From positions 1,302,001 to 1,366,000 of the forward strand of contig NZ_FMHU01000001.1 of NCBI RefSeq assembly GCF_900091415.1: a stretch of DNA of 64,000 nt, written 5' to 3'. Position 1 is the stretch's first letter. Every line of letters starts with the position of its first letter. Shown here in pieces: positions 16,621 to 25,709 of this stretch. The notes beneath the pieces are model-generated. The model was not told where the DNA came from. It searched no databases and saw only the letters and a list, made by a program, of their open reading frames with translations. Origin of the DNA: Micromonospora inyonensis. GTDB taxonomy: Bacteria; Actinomycetota; Actinomycetes; Mycobacteriales; Micromonosporaceae. The position numbers were made by a program, and so were the translations under genes.

Positions 16621-16639
16621 TTAGGTTAGCCTTAGCTCA
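16621..16639 (+). promoter_or_regulatory. Iron box (IdeR/DmdR-type operator) before the FhuF-like gene
   Basis: TTAGGTTAGCCTTAGCTCA closely matches the actinobacterial iron-box palindrome TTAGGTTAGSCTAACCTAA, best in its left half. It lies 32 bases before the GTG of the siderophore-iron reductase gene. It predicts repression by an Fe2+-loaded DtxR-family regulator and expression under iron starvation. Confidence 0.8.
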
Positions 16640-16670
16640 TACGGCAGGCCAGGGCGAGGGAGGCGCGACA

Positions 16671-17459
16671 GTGACTGCGGTGATCCCACCCCGTGCCGTC
16701 GTCGCGCCGCTCGCGCCGGTCACCACGACGCTGCGGGCGATGTTCGGCACCGACGACCTCCCCGGGCTCGCTCCCGGCCTGCTGGTGGACGACGAGTACG
16801 GCTGGTCCCCGGCCACCACCCTGGTGGACGGCACCCACCTGCCCGCCCTCCTGACCGCAGCCGCCCACCGTTGGGGCGGCACGCCGCACGCCTGCGCTGC
16901 CCTGGCCTGGAAGTCGTACAGCTACTGGGCGGCGCTGCCGGCGGTGCTCGGCTGGGCGTCCGCGCGCCGGGTGCCCCTGCTCGACCCGGCCGACGTGCTG
17001 CTCCACTTCGAGGACCACCGCCCCCTGGTCACGCTCGGGCTGCGCCGGTCGACGACCGTCGCGGTGCTGCCGACCGACCCGCTGGCCCTGGCCGCCCCGC
17101 CCGAGGTGCGGGTGGTCGCCGACGAGGCCGAACTCCTCAAGCTGCTCCGGGCGTCGCTGCTCGACGCCCACCTCGACCCGCTGATCAGGGCGATCCAGGC
17201 CGAGGTCCGCATCGGTGCCCGTACGCTGCTCGGCTCGGTCGCCTCCGGCGTCGCCCACGGGATCCTGCGCGCCGCCGACGCGCTGCCCGGCTCGGCGGTG
17301 GAGTCGGTCGACACCGTGCTCGGCGCGCTCGGCGTCCGGGACCTGGTCGACCTGGTGCCCGGCGCGTCGGGTCAGCCCACCGTCCAGCGCCGCACCTGCT
17401 GCCTGGCGTTCACCCTGCCGAAGCCGAAGTACTGCCAGGGCTGCTGCGTCCGCCCCTGA
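16671..17459 (+). CDS. FhuF-like (2Fe-2S) siderophore-iron reductase
   Basis: 262 residues. The C-terminus carries the FhuF iron-sulfur motif: a CC pair in RRTCCLAFTLP, then CQGC, followed by CVRP just before the stop. This motif ligates a 2Fe-2S cluster used to reduce ferric siderophores in the cytoplasm. The N-terminal 200 residues contain HACAALAWKSYSYWAALPAVL, typical of FhuF proteins. The GTG at 16671 is preceded by a GGGAGG ribosome site and an iron box at 16621, so it should be induced when iron is short. No siderophore biosynthesis or uptake genes are next to it in this window. Confidence 0.88.
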   Translation: MTAVIPPRAVVAPLAPVTTTLRAMFGTDDLPGLAPGLLVDDEYGWSPATTLVDGTHLPALLTAAAHRWGGTPHACAALAWKSYSYWAALPAVLGWASARRVPLLDPADVLLHFEDHRPLVTLGLRRSTTVAVLPTDPLALAAPPEVRVVADEAELLKLLRASLLDAHLDPLIRAIQAEVRIGARTLLGSVASGVAHGILRAADALPGSAVESVDTVLGALGVRDLVDLVPGASGQPTVQRRTCCLAFTLPKPKYCQGCCVRP

Positions 17460-17488
17460 CCGGCCCGACCGCTCTCCGACCGGGCCGG
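17460..17488. terminator. Hairpin between fhuF-like gene and membrane protein gene
   Basis: CCGGCCCG and CGGGCCGG pair across a 13-base loop in the 40-base gap between two convergent stop codons. It is probably a shared terminator. Confidence 0.5.
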
Positions 17489-17499
17489 CCGCCGGTCGG

Positions 17500-19350
17500 T
17501 CAGTCGACCAGGGGGCGGACGTCCCAGAGCCACACCCCGCCGGTGCGGACCGGCTCGACGCCGCTGAGTTCGGTCATCCCGCGCCGGAGGGCGTCCTCGT
17601 GCCGGTGGGAGGCGAGCACCACCGCGCCGGCCCGCCAGTACCGCAGGTCGTCGACGGCCGCCACCCGGTCCTGCGGGGTGATCGGCGGCACCGCACCGGT
17701 GCGTCGGACGGTGGCGAAGAAGCTGCTGGTCGGGCGGGGCGTGGCCCCGAACAGGGCGATCCGCCCCTCGGGTGCGTCCGGCCGCCGGTCCGGGCCGAGG
17801 AAGTAGCCCCGGGCGATCGGCATCTCCAGGCCGGTCACCGCGGACCAGCGCAGCGGGTCGGCGTAGTCGGTGTCGGGCAGCGGCAGGGTGACCAGGCTCC
17901 GCCCGCCGGCCAGGTACGGGCGCCACGCGCCGGAGGTGACGAACTCGGGCACCGGATCCAGCCGGGCCGTCGGCAGCGGGGTGGGCAGCAACGGCAGCAG
18001 CGCCATCGCCAGCACGGTGACCGCGCCGAACCGGATCTGCCGCCGGGCGGTGGGATGACGACGGACCAGCTCGTGGACACGGGCGACGCCGTACGCCAGG
18101 AGCAGGCCGACGACCGGGGTCAGCCCGAGTGCCCACCGGGTGGGCACCACCGAGTGCAGGATCGGCAGGTTCTCCAGCGCTCCCCAGGGCGCGGGGACAC
18201 CGGTGTCCCGGCCGTTGTAGCGGATCTCACGTCCGAGGGAGAGCAGCGCGAACAGCAGGCCGACGGCGGCGAGACCGAGCACCTCGGCGCGGTCCCGCAT
18301 CCACCAGACCAGGGCGGGCACCAGCACCGCCAACGGCCAACCGAAGAAGGCGTTCTCCTCGGTCGGGTTCTTCGCCAGCCGCTCGGTGTCACGGGGATCC
18401 CCGGCCAGCGACTCGCCGGGCCACGCGAAGAAGGAGGCGACGTCGCTGCGGTAGCCCCGGATCAGCCGGGAGAGGCCCTCGTACGCGCCGGGACCGAAGA
18501 GCTGGACGTAGAGCGGGTACGCCAGCACGACGAGCGCGAGCCCGGCGGCGACACCGAGTCCGGCGAGGAAGGGCCGCGCGTACCGCCGCAGGTCGGGCCG
18601 GCGGACGACCAGCACGGCGACCACCACCCCGAGCCCCACCGCGGTCATCAGCAGGATCTCCAGGTTGAGGAACGCCTGCCAGATGATCAGGAGCCCGAGG
18701 AACAGGCCGTTGCGCGTCCACCGGCCCGGTTCGCGCAGCGCCAGCGTCCGCCACACGATCAGCGGGACCACGTACTGGGCGACGATGTTCGGGTGGGCGT
18801 TGGCGTGCGAGACCATCGCGGGGGAGAAGGCGCAGAACGTCGCCCCCACCCAGGCCGCGAGGCGGGACCGGATCAGCACCCGGGAGATGACGAGGTACCA
18901 GGCCGTGCCGGTGGCGATCATCGCGCCGGTGAGAAAGAGCAGAAAGGCGGCTCGCGGCCCGAGCAGCACGGTGACCGGGGTCATTGGCAATGAAACGGAT
19001 AATACGGACGTATTTGCCATGAGGTTGACGCCCTCCGGCACATTCATCCGGTCCGAACCGAACGGGTAGGCGAAATCGGTCACCACTCGTGCGCCGTGCG
19101 CCATCATCCACTCGAACTGGGCCTGATCGGTGGGATTCACCCGGCTCTCGTGATCGGGGTGTGTCCAGAATCGCACGGTCACCCAGAAGGCCAACAGCAC
19201 GAAGCTCGCCACCGCGACGGCGTCCGGCAGCCGGCGGCCTGCCAGGCGCACACCCTCAGCCGGCCCACCCGGGTCGTCCCGCCGTGCCGCACTGGAGGAC
19301 ACCGGGCGGAGGAACCACTCCCGACCGACCTCCGACTCCGGAGTAGTCAT
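17500..19350 (-). CDS. Large polytopic membrane protein, GT-C glycosyltransferase-like
   Basis: 616 residues. After about 40 polar residues there are roughly eleven hydrophobic segments (for example DAVAVASFVLLAFWVTV, then PLAVLVPALVWW), and a soluble C-terminal domain of about 170 residues faces outside. The extracytoplasmic loop after the first helix contains DQAQFEWMMAHG and FAYPFGSDRMN, recalling the Asp-bearing first loop of lipid-linked sugar transferases of fold GT-C or related YfhO-like proteins. The donor and acceptor are unknown. It is transcribed away from a methyltransferase at 19565, which has the same flavour of envelope or polyketide-lipid metabolism. A GT-C role is an inference from topology. 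Confidence 0.65.
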   Translation of the reverse strand: MTTPESEVGREWFLRPVSSSAARRDDPGGPAEGVRLAGRRLPDAVAVASFVLLAFWVTVRFWTHPDHESRVNPTDQAQFEWMMAHGARVVTDFAYPFGSDRMNVPEGVNLMANTSVLSVSLPMTPVTVLLGPRAAFLLFLTGAMIATGTAWYLVISRVLIRSRLAAWVGATFCAFSPAMVSHANAHPNIVAQYVVPLIVWRTLALREPGRWTRNGLFLGLLIIWQAFLNLEILLMTAVGLGVVVAVLVVRRPDLRRYARPFLAGLGVAAGLALVVLAYPLYVQLFGPGAYEGLSRLIRGYRSDVASFFAWPGESLAGDPRDTERLAKNPTEENAFFGWPLAVLVPALVWWMRDRAEVLGLAAVGLLFALLSLGREIRYNGRDTGVPAPWGALENLPILHSVVPTRWALGLTPVVGLLLAYGVARVHELVRRHPTARRQIRFGAVTVLAMALLPLLPTPLPTARLDPVPEFVTSGAWRPYLAGGRSLVTLPLPDTDYADPLRWSAVTGLEMPIARGYFLGPDRRPDAPEGRIALFGATPRPTSSFFATVRRTGAVPPITPQDRVAAVDDLRYWRAGAVVLASHRHEDALRRGMTELSGVEPVRTGGVWLWDVRPLVD

Positions 19351-19564
19351 GACAATTCAGAGCGTAGCCAGCGCAGGGCGGCAAGGTGTGCGTTTCGGAG
19401 TTCCGGCGTAGTATGTGCCCGGTTCGCCCGGTAGCAGATCCCGCACCCCCGATCGAAACCGTATTCGGTCACCGCCGGTGGCCTGATTTCCCCACCGACG
19501 ACGCAGGTGGTTGACTCTGTCGGGTCCGGGTGCAGGTCGAGTCATATGGTGAGGGAATCGACGC

Positions 19565-20278
19565 ATGGCAGAAATCCTTGGGGACCAGCGCGTGCAGTCC
19601 GAGGTGCTGGAGGGCCTGGCCACAGCCGTCAACCACCGCCGCTGGTTCGTCGAGCTCGCCCTGCCGTACCTCGGCGACAACCCCATCGAGATCGGCAGCG
19701 GGCTCGGGGACTACGCCCTGGAGTGGGCACCACACCTGCCCCGCTTCACCGCCACCGAGGCGGATCCCGACCGGCTCGTCGCGCTGAAGGAGCGCCTGGC
19801 CGACCACCCCACCATCGAGGTACGGCAGATGCTCCTGCCGCACGACGAGATCGGCGGCGAGTACAGCGCGGCGGTCTCGTACAACGTCCTCGAGCACATC
19901 GAGGAGGATGTCGACGCGCTCCGCAGCATGCGGGACCTGGTCCGGCCGGGCGGCGCCGTGATCATCATCGTGCCGGCGTTCCAGTTCGCGATGAGCCCGG
20001 CCGACATCGCCACCGGCCACGTCCGCCGGTACACCAAGCGGACCCTCGGAGCGGCGATGACCGGCGCCGGCCTGCGGGTGGAGCGGATCCACTACGCCAA
20101 CGCGCTCGGCCTGATCGGTTACTTCATGGCCACCAAGGTCTTCCGGTTGATGCCGAAGGAGGGTCCGATGGTCAAGGTCTACGACACCACCGTCCTGCCG
20201 GTGACCAAGGCCGCCGAGCAGCTCGTCCGGCCGCCGTTCGGCCAGTCGGTGTTCGCCGTCGCCCGCGTCCCCGGCTGA
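19565..20278 (+). CDS. SAM-dependent class I methyltransferase
   Basis: 237 residues with a Rossmann methyltransferase core. Motif I is PIEIGSGLGDYALEW (about residue 40) with the acidic motif II TATEADPDR. Motif IV is SAAVSYNVLEHIEED (about 100) and motif VI VRPGGAVIIIVPAF. An HVRRYTKRTL element follows, as in ubiquinone/polyprenyl or glycosyl-associated methyltransferases. The C-terminal helices (ALGLIGYFMATKVFRLMPKE) suggest membrane contact. The substrate is unknown. A 214-base divergent gap separates it from the membrane protein at 17500-19350, and co-function in envelope glycolipid modification is possible. The ATG at 19565 follows GAGGG, about 20 bases upstream, which is a weak ribosome site. 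Confidence 0.78.
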   Translation: MAEILGDQRVQSEVLEGLATAVNHRRWFVELALPYLGDNPIEIGSGLGDYALEWAPHLPRFTATEADPDRLVALKERLADHPTIEVRQMLLPHDEIGGEYSAAVSYNVLEHIEEDVDALRSMRDLVRPGGAVIIIVPAFQFAMSPADIATGHVRRYTKRTLGAAMTGAGLRVERIHYANALGLIGYFMATKVFRLMPKEGPMVKVYDTTVLPVTKAAEQLVRPPFGQSVFAVARVPG

Positions 20279-20319
20279 CCGCCGGTTCGCCCGGGGGCGG
20301 ATCCGCCTGGCTCCACCAC

Positions 20320-20355
20320 GAAGGGCCGCGCCCGTTGTCGGGTACGCGGCCCTTC
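20320..20355. terminator. Bidirectional hairpin terminator
   Basis: GAAGGGCCGCG and CGCGGCCCTTC form a perfect 11-bp stem in the 90-base gap between the convergent methyltransferase and PEBP genes. Confidence 0.65.
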
Positions 20356-20368
20356 CGCTCGCCGGTGG

Positions 20369-20902
20369 CTACACCCTGACCTGGTACGTCGGGCGGATCA
20401 CCGCCCGGGCCAGGGTGTGGAAGGCCAGGTTGAACCCGACGTACGCGGGCGTGGCGTCCGGCGTGACGTCCAGGTTCTCCACGTCCAGCGCGTGCACCGC
20501 GAAGACGTACCGGTGCGGGCGGTCCCCGGCGGGCGGAGCGGCCCCGCCGTACCCGTGCTGACCGTAGTCGTTGCGGACGCTGAACGCCCCGCCGAGGTCG
20601 CTCTCGACCACACCCCGGGGCAGCTCGGTCACCGAGGCCGGCAGGTTGACCAGCACCCAGTGCCAGAAACCGCTGCCGGTGGGGGCGTCCGGGTCGAAGC
20701 AGGTGACCACGAAGCTCTTCGTCCCGGCCGGGAAGTCGGCCCAGGCGAGCTGCGGCGACAGGTTGCCACCACCGACGCTGTCGTGCGCGTACGCGACGTC
20801 CATCGGTTCGCCGTTGGGCACGTCGTCACTGGTCAGGGTGAACGACCCCACGGTCGGCAGCAGCTCGTACGGGTCCGGGGCGATCGGTCGTTCCAGGGTC
20901 AT
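20369..20902 (-). CDS. YbhB/YbcL (PEBP-like) protein
   Basis: 177 residues of the phosphatidylethanolamine-binding-protein fold found in bacterial YbhB/YbcL. Signature segments are [41 protein letters not shown] and the GPAPP-like loop [17 protein letters not shown]. These form the anion-binding pocket (Asp-Pro-Asp, His-Trp, His-Arg). No signal peptide is seen, so it should be cytoplasmic. The cellular role of the family is poorly defined (binding of phospho-ligands or kinase modulation). It is transcribed as a single gene toward the terminator at 20320. Confidence 0.9.
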   Translation of the reverse strand: MTLERPIAPDPYELLPTVGSFTLTSDDVPNGEPMDVAYAHDSVGGGNLSPQLAWADFPAGTKSFVVTCFDPDAPTGSGFWHWVLVNLPASVTELPRGVVESDLGGAFSVRNDYGQHGYGGAAPPAGDRPHRYVFAVHALDVENLDVTPDATPAYVGFNLAFHTLARAVIRPTYQVRV

Positions 20903-21001
20903 CGGTGATCCCTCTCACTGAAGGTGCCTTTCCGTCATCTTCCTACCCCGCTGCGGCCCGCGCCCCGACGGCTGGCCCCGCCCTTGCCACGGACGGCCGG
21001 T

Positions 21002-23263
21002 TCAGGCCACCGAGGCGGGGAACCGGTCCCACACCCGGTGCGCGGCTGCCAACTGCCCGACGGCGGCGAAGACCTCGGGCCCGGAGTCGCCGGTCACCAC
21101 GCCGGGGGTGCCGCTGACCCGCGCCTGTCGCAGCACGGTGATCCCGTCGCCCCACGCGCCGATCGCCTTGGCGTGCCGCCAGGTCTCCTCGACCAGGAGC
21201 AGCACCCGTGGATCCACGGTCACCGAGTCGGCCGCGCCCGCCTTGTCGTCGCGCGCCGGGATCGCGTCCGGTGCCGGCGTCGGTGCCCCGGCCAGCAGGA
21301 GGACGTCGAACTCGACGGAACGCCCGGTGGCGAAGGTCCGCTGCACGGGCAGGTCGCCCACCGTGCCGCCGTGCGGGGCGATGAGCAGCGGCACCATGCC
21401 GGCACCGAGGGCCGCCCGGCGTACCTCGGCGACACCGTCGAGGTCGCTGGCGGCGTCGACGACGATGCCGACCGTCCGGCCGTCGGCCGGCCACTCCCGG
21501 CCGACCTGGGAGAGCACCGGGCTGGGCGCGACGTCGGCGAGCGGCACGCCCGGCTGCGGCGCGGGAAGGCCGAGACCGGTGGCGACCTCCACGCAGAGCA
21601 CCGGGTCGATGTTGGCCAGGCTCTGCAGCTGCCGTTCCCGGATCGCCTGGTGGTAGCACTTGCCCAGTTCGAAGGTGTAGGCGCGGATGATGTGCTCCTT
21701 CTCCACCGGCGACATGCTCAGCCAGAACAGCCGGGCCTGGCTGAAGTGGTCGTCGAAGGAAATCGGGTTCGCACGTACCTTGGGCGCCTCCGCGACGGTC
21801 ACCGGGACGTCCACGAACACCCCCTGCTCGACACCCGCGGGGAAGGGGTTGCCGCCGTCGAGCGAGTTCGGCCGGTACGGCGCCACCCCGGCGTGGACGG
21901 CCTGCTGGTGGAAGCCGTCGCGCAGCATGTCGTTGACCGGCGCGTGCGGGCGGTTGATCGGGATCTGCGGGAAGTTCGGCCCGCCCAGCCGGGTCAGCTG
22001 CGTGTCGATGTACGAGAAGAGCCGGCCCTGCAACAGCGGGTCGTTGGTGACGTCGATGCCCGGCGGCAGGTGTCCGGGGTGGAAGGCGACCTGCTCGACC
22101 TCGGCGAAGAAGTTGGTCGGGGTCCGGTTGAGGACCAGCCGGCCGATCGCCTGCACCGGCGCGAGTTCCTCCGGCACGATCTTCGTCGGGTCGAGCAGGT
22201 CGATGCCGGCGAAGGTCTCCTCCGGGGTGTCCGGGAAGACCTGGATGCCGAGTTCCCACTCGGGGAACGCGCCGGCCTCGATCGCGTCGTACAGGTCCCG
22301 GCGGTGGAAGTCCGGGTCGATCCCGGCGAGCAGCTGTGCCTCCTCCCAGGTCAGGGAGTGCACGCCCAGCTTGGGCTTCCAGTGGAACTTGACCAGCGCG
22401 GTCTCCCCGGCGGCATTGACCAGGCGGAACGTGTGGACCCCGAAACCCTCCATCATCCGGTACGAGCGCGGGATGCCCCGGTCGGACATGTTCCAGATCG
22501 TGTGGTGCTGCGCCTCGGTGTGCAGGGAGACGAAGTCCCAGAAGGTGTCGTGCGCGCTCTGCGCCTGCGGGATCTCCCGGTCCGGGTGCGGCTTGCCGGC
22601 GTGGATGACGTCGGGGAACTTGATGGCGTCCTGGATGAAGAAGACCGGGATGTTGTTGGCGACCAGGTCGAAGGTGCCCTCGTCGGTGTAGAACTTCGTC
22701 GCGAAGCCCCGGGTGTCGCGGACCGTGTCGGCCGATCCACGCGAGCCGAGGACGGTGGAGAACCGGACGAAGACGGGAGTCTCCTTCCCCTTGGCGAGGA
22801 AGCCGGCCTTCGTGACTCCCTCGGCGCTGCCGTAGCCGGTGAACACGCCGTGCGCCCCGGCCCCCCGCGCGTGCACGACGCGCTCAGGGATGCGCTCGTG
22901 GTCGAAGTGGGTGATCTTCTCGCGCAGGTGGTGGTCCTGGAGCAGGACCGGACCACGCGGACCGGCCTTGAGCGAATGGTCCGTGTCGCGCAGCCGTGCG
23001 CCCTGAGCGGTGGTGAGGTGGGCGCCCTGTTGGCCCTTCGCGACCGGGGGCACGCCGGTCGCCGCCCCGGTCGGCGTACGGGTGTCCGGCGTGCCCTGCT
23101 CCGGTTTCGGCGGCAGCGGGTCGCGGGGCGTCGTCGGTTCCTCGACGGTCGGCGGGGCGCTACCCGGCGCGCCGGGAATGTCGGGAGTCAGGGCGTCGGT
23201 CACCTTCCCGGCGGCGGCCTCGACGACATGCTTGACGGCCTTGGCAGGCTTGCGGGGATCCAT
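21002..23263 (-). CDS. katE: Large-subunit heme catalase (KatE/HPII type)
   Basis: 753 residues, the size of clade-2 HPII catalases. An N-terminal Pro/Lys-rich extension of about 70 residues is followed by the catalase barrel: catalytic His in RVVHARGAGAHG, Asn in DLVANNIPVFFIQD and heme-ligand Tyr in RLFSYIDTQLTRLGG. The last 150 residues form the DJ-1/PfpI-like domain typical of large catalases (RTVGIVVDAASDLDGVAEV). It breaks down hydrogen peroxide in the cytoplasm, usually in stationary phase or spores. The ATG at 23263 follows a GGAGG on the minus strand. It is monocistronic. The opposite strand is also open for 811 codons, which is a compositional shadow. Confidence 0.95.
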   Translation of the reverse strand: MDPRKPAKAVKHVVEAAAGKVTDALTPDIPGAPGSAPPTVEEPTTPRDPLPPKPEQGTPDTRTPTGAATGVPPVAKGQQGAHLTTAQGARLRDTDHSLKAGPRGPVLLQDHHLREKITHFDHERIPERVVHARGAGAHGVFTGYGSAEGVTKAGFLAKGKETPVFVRFSTVLGSRGSADTVRDTRGFATKFYTDEGTFDLVANNIPVFFIQDAIKFPDVIHAGKPHPDREIPQAQSAHDTFWDFVSLHTEAQHHTIWNMSDRGIPRSYRMMEGFGVHTFRLVNAAGETALVKFHWKPKLGVHSLTWEEAQLLAGIDPDFHRRDLYDAIEAGAFPEWELGIQVFPDTPEETFAGIDLLDPTKIVPEELAPVQAIGRLVLNRTPTNFFAEVEQVAFHPGHLPPGIDVTNDPLLQGRLFSYIDTQLTRLGGPNFPQIPINRPHAPVNDMLRDGFHQQAVHAGVAPYRPNSLDGGNPFPAGVEQGVFVDVPVTVAEAPKVRANPISFDDHFSQARLFWLSMSPVEKEHIIRAYTFELGKCYHQAIRERQLQSLANIDPVLCVEVATGLGLPAPQPGVPLADVAPSPVLSQVGREWPADGRTVGIVVDAASDLDGVAEVRRAALGAGMVPLLIAPHGGTVGDLPVQRTFATGRSVEFDVLLLAGAPTPAPDAIPARDDKAGAADSVTVDPRVLLLVEETWRHAKAIGAWGDGITVLRQARVSGTPGVVTGDSGPEVFAAVGQLAAAHRVWDRFPASVA

Positions 23264-23348
23264 CTACAAGTTCCTCCGTGGAGCGCGGTGGGCAGGCCCC
23301 TTCGCCCTACCCCCGGAGAACCCGGCGAAACGATCGGGTTTGTCCAGG

Positions 23349-23775
23349 TCAACGCATGACTCCTGGCGGACGCACGCGGTCCTCCGAACCGACGGGTGCG
23401 TCACCTGGTGGCGAACCGTGGCGCCGGGGCCTTCGGACCGCCGATCCACACACGAGAACCACCAGCAGGCCCAGCCCGAAGAAGAGACCGTCGAGCGGTA
23501 TCGCGTCACCGATCAGCCCTGCGGCACCCGCGCCGATGATCGAGGCGATCCCCACGCCGAGCCGCAGGACGCTGCTCACGCGGCCGAGATGGGACCGGTC
23601 GCCCACGCGTTGGCGATAGGTCGCCGCCACGACGGCGGTCCAGACCGCCGCAGCGAGGTTGACCGCGAGTAACGCGCCGATCCCCGGCACCCCGTGGGCG
23701 AGGGGCATGGCCATGAAGCTCGCGCCGAAGACGATGTTCGCCACCCGGGTGCTCCACCGAATAATGGGAAGAAAT
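23349..23775 (-). pseudogene. C-terminal remnant of an MFS exporter
   Basis: The minus strand encodes RVANIVFGASFMAMPLAHG, a helix GIGALLAVNLAAAVWTAVVAA, then TYRQRVGDRSHLGRVSSVLR and two more hydrophobic helices before a basic tail. YRQRV...HLGRVSSV is the conserved loop of EntS-like major facilitator exporters. Only the last four helices or so are present. Upstream of about 23775 the frame continues without protein-like character into tRNA-Ser, so the first eight helices are missing. It lies between catalase and tRNA-Ser(TGA) and may be debris from an old integration at the tRNA. Confidence 0.6.
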
Positions 23776-23989
23776 TGTCGGTCGCTTTCTCCCCCCGGGC
23801 GGTGATCCACGATTCCGCAGCGGCCGTCGCTCGCACCGCCCCGGACGCCGGAGAAGATGCCTGACCAGGATCGGCTCAGCCCCGCACCGGCCAGGAGGAG
23901 GGTGGGATGACGGGAGACGGATTCGCTGGCAGACCCGCCTCCCGACCGGTGTCGGTGCCGGCCCAGGGGCATTTGTGCTGCTCGGGAGG

Positions 23990-24076
23990 CGGAGGGTGTG
24001 GGATTCGAACCCACGAGGACATCGCTGCCCTACCGGTTTTCAAGACCAGCGCCATCGGCCACTAGGCGAACCCTCC
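23990..24076 (-). tRNA. tRNA-Ser (TGA)
   Basis: An 87-base class II tRNA with acceptor stem GGAGGGT/ACCCTCC. The anticodon stem is CTGGT/ACCGG with loop CTTGAAA, anticodon TGA. There is a long variable arm, T-loop GGTTCGAATCC and discriminator G. CCA is not encoded. Confidence 0.95.
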
Positions 24077-24171
24077 CGACGCGTCCCCGAGGGGTACGCG
24101 ACCCGCCTAGTCTGCCATGACCGGGCGGCGTCGCGAGTCGGCGTCCCGCCCGAACGTGGGATCATCGCGGC

Positions 24172-24711
24172 ATGTGGGACACCCCGTCCGTGGTACTGGT
24201 CACCGGGATCATGGCGGTCGGCAAGTCCACAGTGTCCGAGCTGCTGGCCCGCCGGCTGCCGCGCGCGGTGCACCTGCGCGGCGACGTCTTCCGCCGGATG
24301 GTGGTCAGGGGCCGGGAGGAGATGACCGCCACACCGTCGGAGGAGGCGTGGCGGCAGCTCCGGCTCCGGTACGACCTCGCCGCCTCGGCCGCCGACACGT
24401 ACGCTGCCGCCGGCTTCACCGTGGTCTGCCAGGACGTGATCCTCGGCCCGGAACTGGCGGCGATGGTCGACCGGATCCGGCACCGACCGCTGGCGGTCGT
24501 GGTGCTCGCACCCCGCCCGGAGGTGGTCGCCGTCCGCGAGCGGGACCGGCCCAAGAAGGGGTACGGCGACTGGCCGGTCGCCGACCTGGACGCCGGGTTC
24601 CGGGCCGACACGCCCCGGATCGGGCTCTGGCTGGATACCTCCGACCAGACCCCGGAACAGACCGTGACGGAGATCCTCACCCGGGCGTGGGTCGAGGGAC
24701 GGATCGGGTAA
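24172..24711 (+). CDS. P-loop small-molecule kinase-like protein
   Basis: 179 residues. The N-terminus has a Walker A motif, VTGIMAVGKSTVSELLARRL, followed by HLRGDVFRRM, where the Asp is in the base position of chloramphenicol- or shikimate-kinase-like folds. The lid region RDRPKKGYGDW and the strands VVCQDVILG and LAVVVLAPRP fit the same family. It probably phosphorylates a small hydroxyl compound; a resistance phosphotransferase role is one option among several. It is followed nine bases later by the quinone oxidoreductase gene, so the two likely form an operon starting just after tRNA-Ser. Confidence 0.75.
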   Translation: MWDTPSVVLVTGIMAVGKSTVSELLARRLPRAVHLRGDVFRRMVVRGREEMTATPSEEAWRQLRLRYDLAASAADTYAAAGFTVVCQDVILGPELAAMVDRIRHRPLAVVVLAPRPEVVAVRERDRPKKGYGDWPVADLDAGFRADTPRIGLWLDTSDQTPEQTVTEILTRAWVEGRIG

Positions 24712-24720
24712 GACAGGTTC

Positions 24721-25698
24721 ATGCACGCGATCACGATCCCGGTACCCGGTGGACCCGAAGCCCTGCGCTGGACCGAGGTGCCCGACCCGGAGCCCGGCCC
24801 CGGTGAGGTGATCGTCGACGTGCGGGCCAGCGCGGTCAACCGGGCCGACCTGCTGCAACGGCAGGGGCATTACCCGCCCCCGCCGGGAGCGTCGGCGTAC
24901 CCGGGTCTGGAGTGCGCCGGGGTCGTCGCCGCGACCGCCCCCGACGTGACCGGCTGGCGGGCCGGTCAGGAGGTCTGCGCGCTGCTGACCGGCGGCGGGT
25001 ACGCCGAGCGGGTCGCCGTACCGGCCGGGCAGTTGCTCCCGGTGCCGGCCGGGGTCGACCCGGTCGACGCCGCCGCGCTGCCCGAGGTGGCCTGCACGGT
25101 GTGGTCGAACGTCGTGCAGATCGCCCGGCTGGCGGCGGGCGAGACGCTGCTGGTGCACGGCGGTGGCAGTGGCATCGGCACGTTCGCCATCCAGCTCGGC
25201 GCGGCGCTCGGCGCGACCGTGGTGGTGACCGCCCGCGCCGCCAAGCACGCCCGGCTGCGCGAGCTGGGTGCGGCGCACACCGTCGACTACCGGGAGCAGG
25301 ACTTCGTCGAGGAGGTCCGCCGGGTGACCGACGGTCGGGGCGCGGACGTGATCCTCGACATCATGGGCGCGGCCTACCTCGGCCGGAACGTGGCGGCGCT
25401 GGCGACCGGCGGCCGTTTGGTGGTGATCGGCATGCAGGGCGGGCGGAAGGCCGAACTCGACCTCGGCACGCTGCTGGTCAAGCGGGCTTCGGTGACCGCG
25501 ACGGCACTGCGGTCCCGTCCGCTCGCCGAGAAGGCGGCCGTCGTCCAGGGCGTACGGGAGCAGGTCTGGCCGCTGGTGGAGTCGGGCCGGATCCGCCCGG
25601 TGGTGGACCGGCGGATGCCGATGTCCGACGCGGCCGGGGCGCACCGGCTGGTGGAGTCCAGCGACCACCTGGGCAAGGTGCTGCTGGTCACCGGCTGA
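24721..25698 (+). CDS. NAD(P)H:quinone oxidoreductase, zinc-free MDR family
   Basis: 325 residues of the medium-chain dehydrogenase/reductase superfamily, PIG3/QOR branch. Its features are NRADLLQRQGHYPPPPGAS, the glycine-rich nucleotide site LVHGGGSGIGTFAIQL (about residue 142) and VDRRMPMSDAAGAHRLVESS near the C-terminus. Catalytic and structural zinc ligands of alcohol dehydrogenases are missing, as expected for quinone reductases. It reduces quinones with NADPH and limits redox cycling. It sits downstream of the small kinase gene. It is convergent with soxR, whose targets in actinomycetes often include quinone or flavin reductases, but I see no SoxR-like site before this gene. Confidence 0.88.
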   Translation: MHAITIPVPGGPEALRWTEVPDPEPGPGEVIVDVRASAVNRADLLQRQGHYPPPPGASAYPGLECAGVVAATAPDVTGWRAGQEVCALLTGGGYAERVAVPAGQLLPVPAGVDPVDAAALPEVACTVWSNVVQIARLAAGETLLVHGGGSGIGTFAIQLGAALGATVVVTARAAKHARLRELGAAHTVDYREQDFVEEVRRVTDGRGADVILDIMGAAYLGRNVAALATGGRLVVIGMQGGRKAELDLGTLLVKRASVTATALRSRPLAEKAAVVQGVREQVWPLVESGRIRPVVDRRMPMSDAAGAHRLVESSDHLGKVLLVTG

Positions 25699-25709
25699 CG
25701 GTCACGGGG

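Noticed and set aside
16621..17459. Part of a siderophore biosynthetic cluster
   Set aside because: Only the reductase is present; neighbours are a membrane protein and an HTH-deformylase with no siderophore role.
20924..23359. 811-codon open frame opposite the catalase gene
   Set aside because: Third-position GC bias leaves long open frames on the antisense strand. The translation is repetitive in Arg, Gly and Val with no domain, while the minus strand encodes a textbook catalase.
24172..24711. Firm call as an antibiotic phosphotransferase
   Set aside because: The P-loop and RGD-like motif fit several small-molecule kinases, and no residues specific to chloramphenicol phosphotransferase could be assigned.
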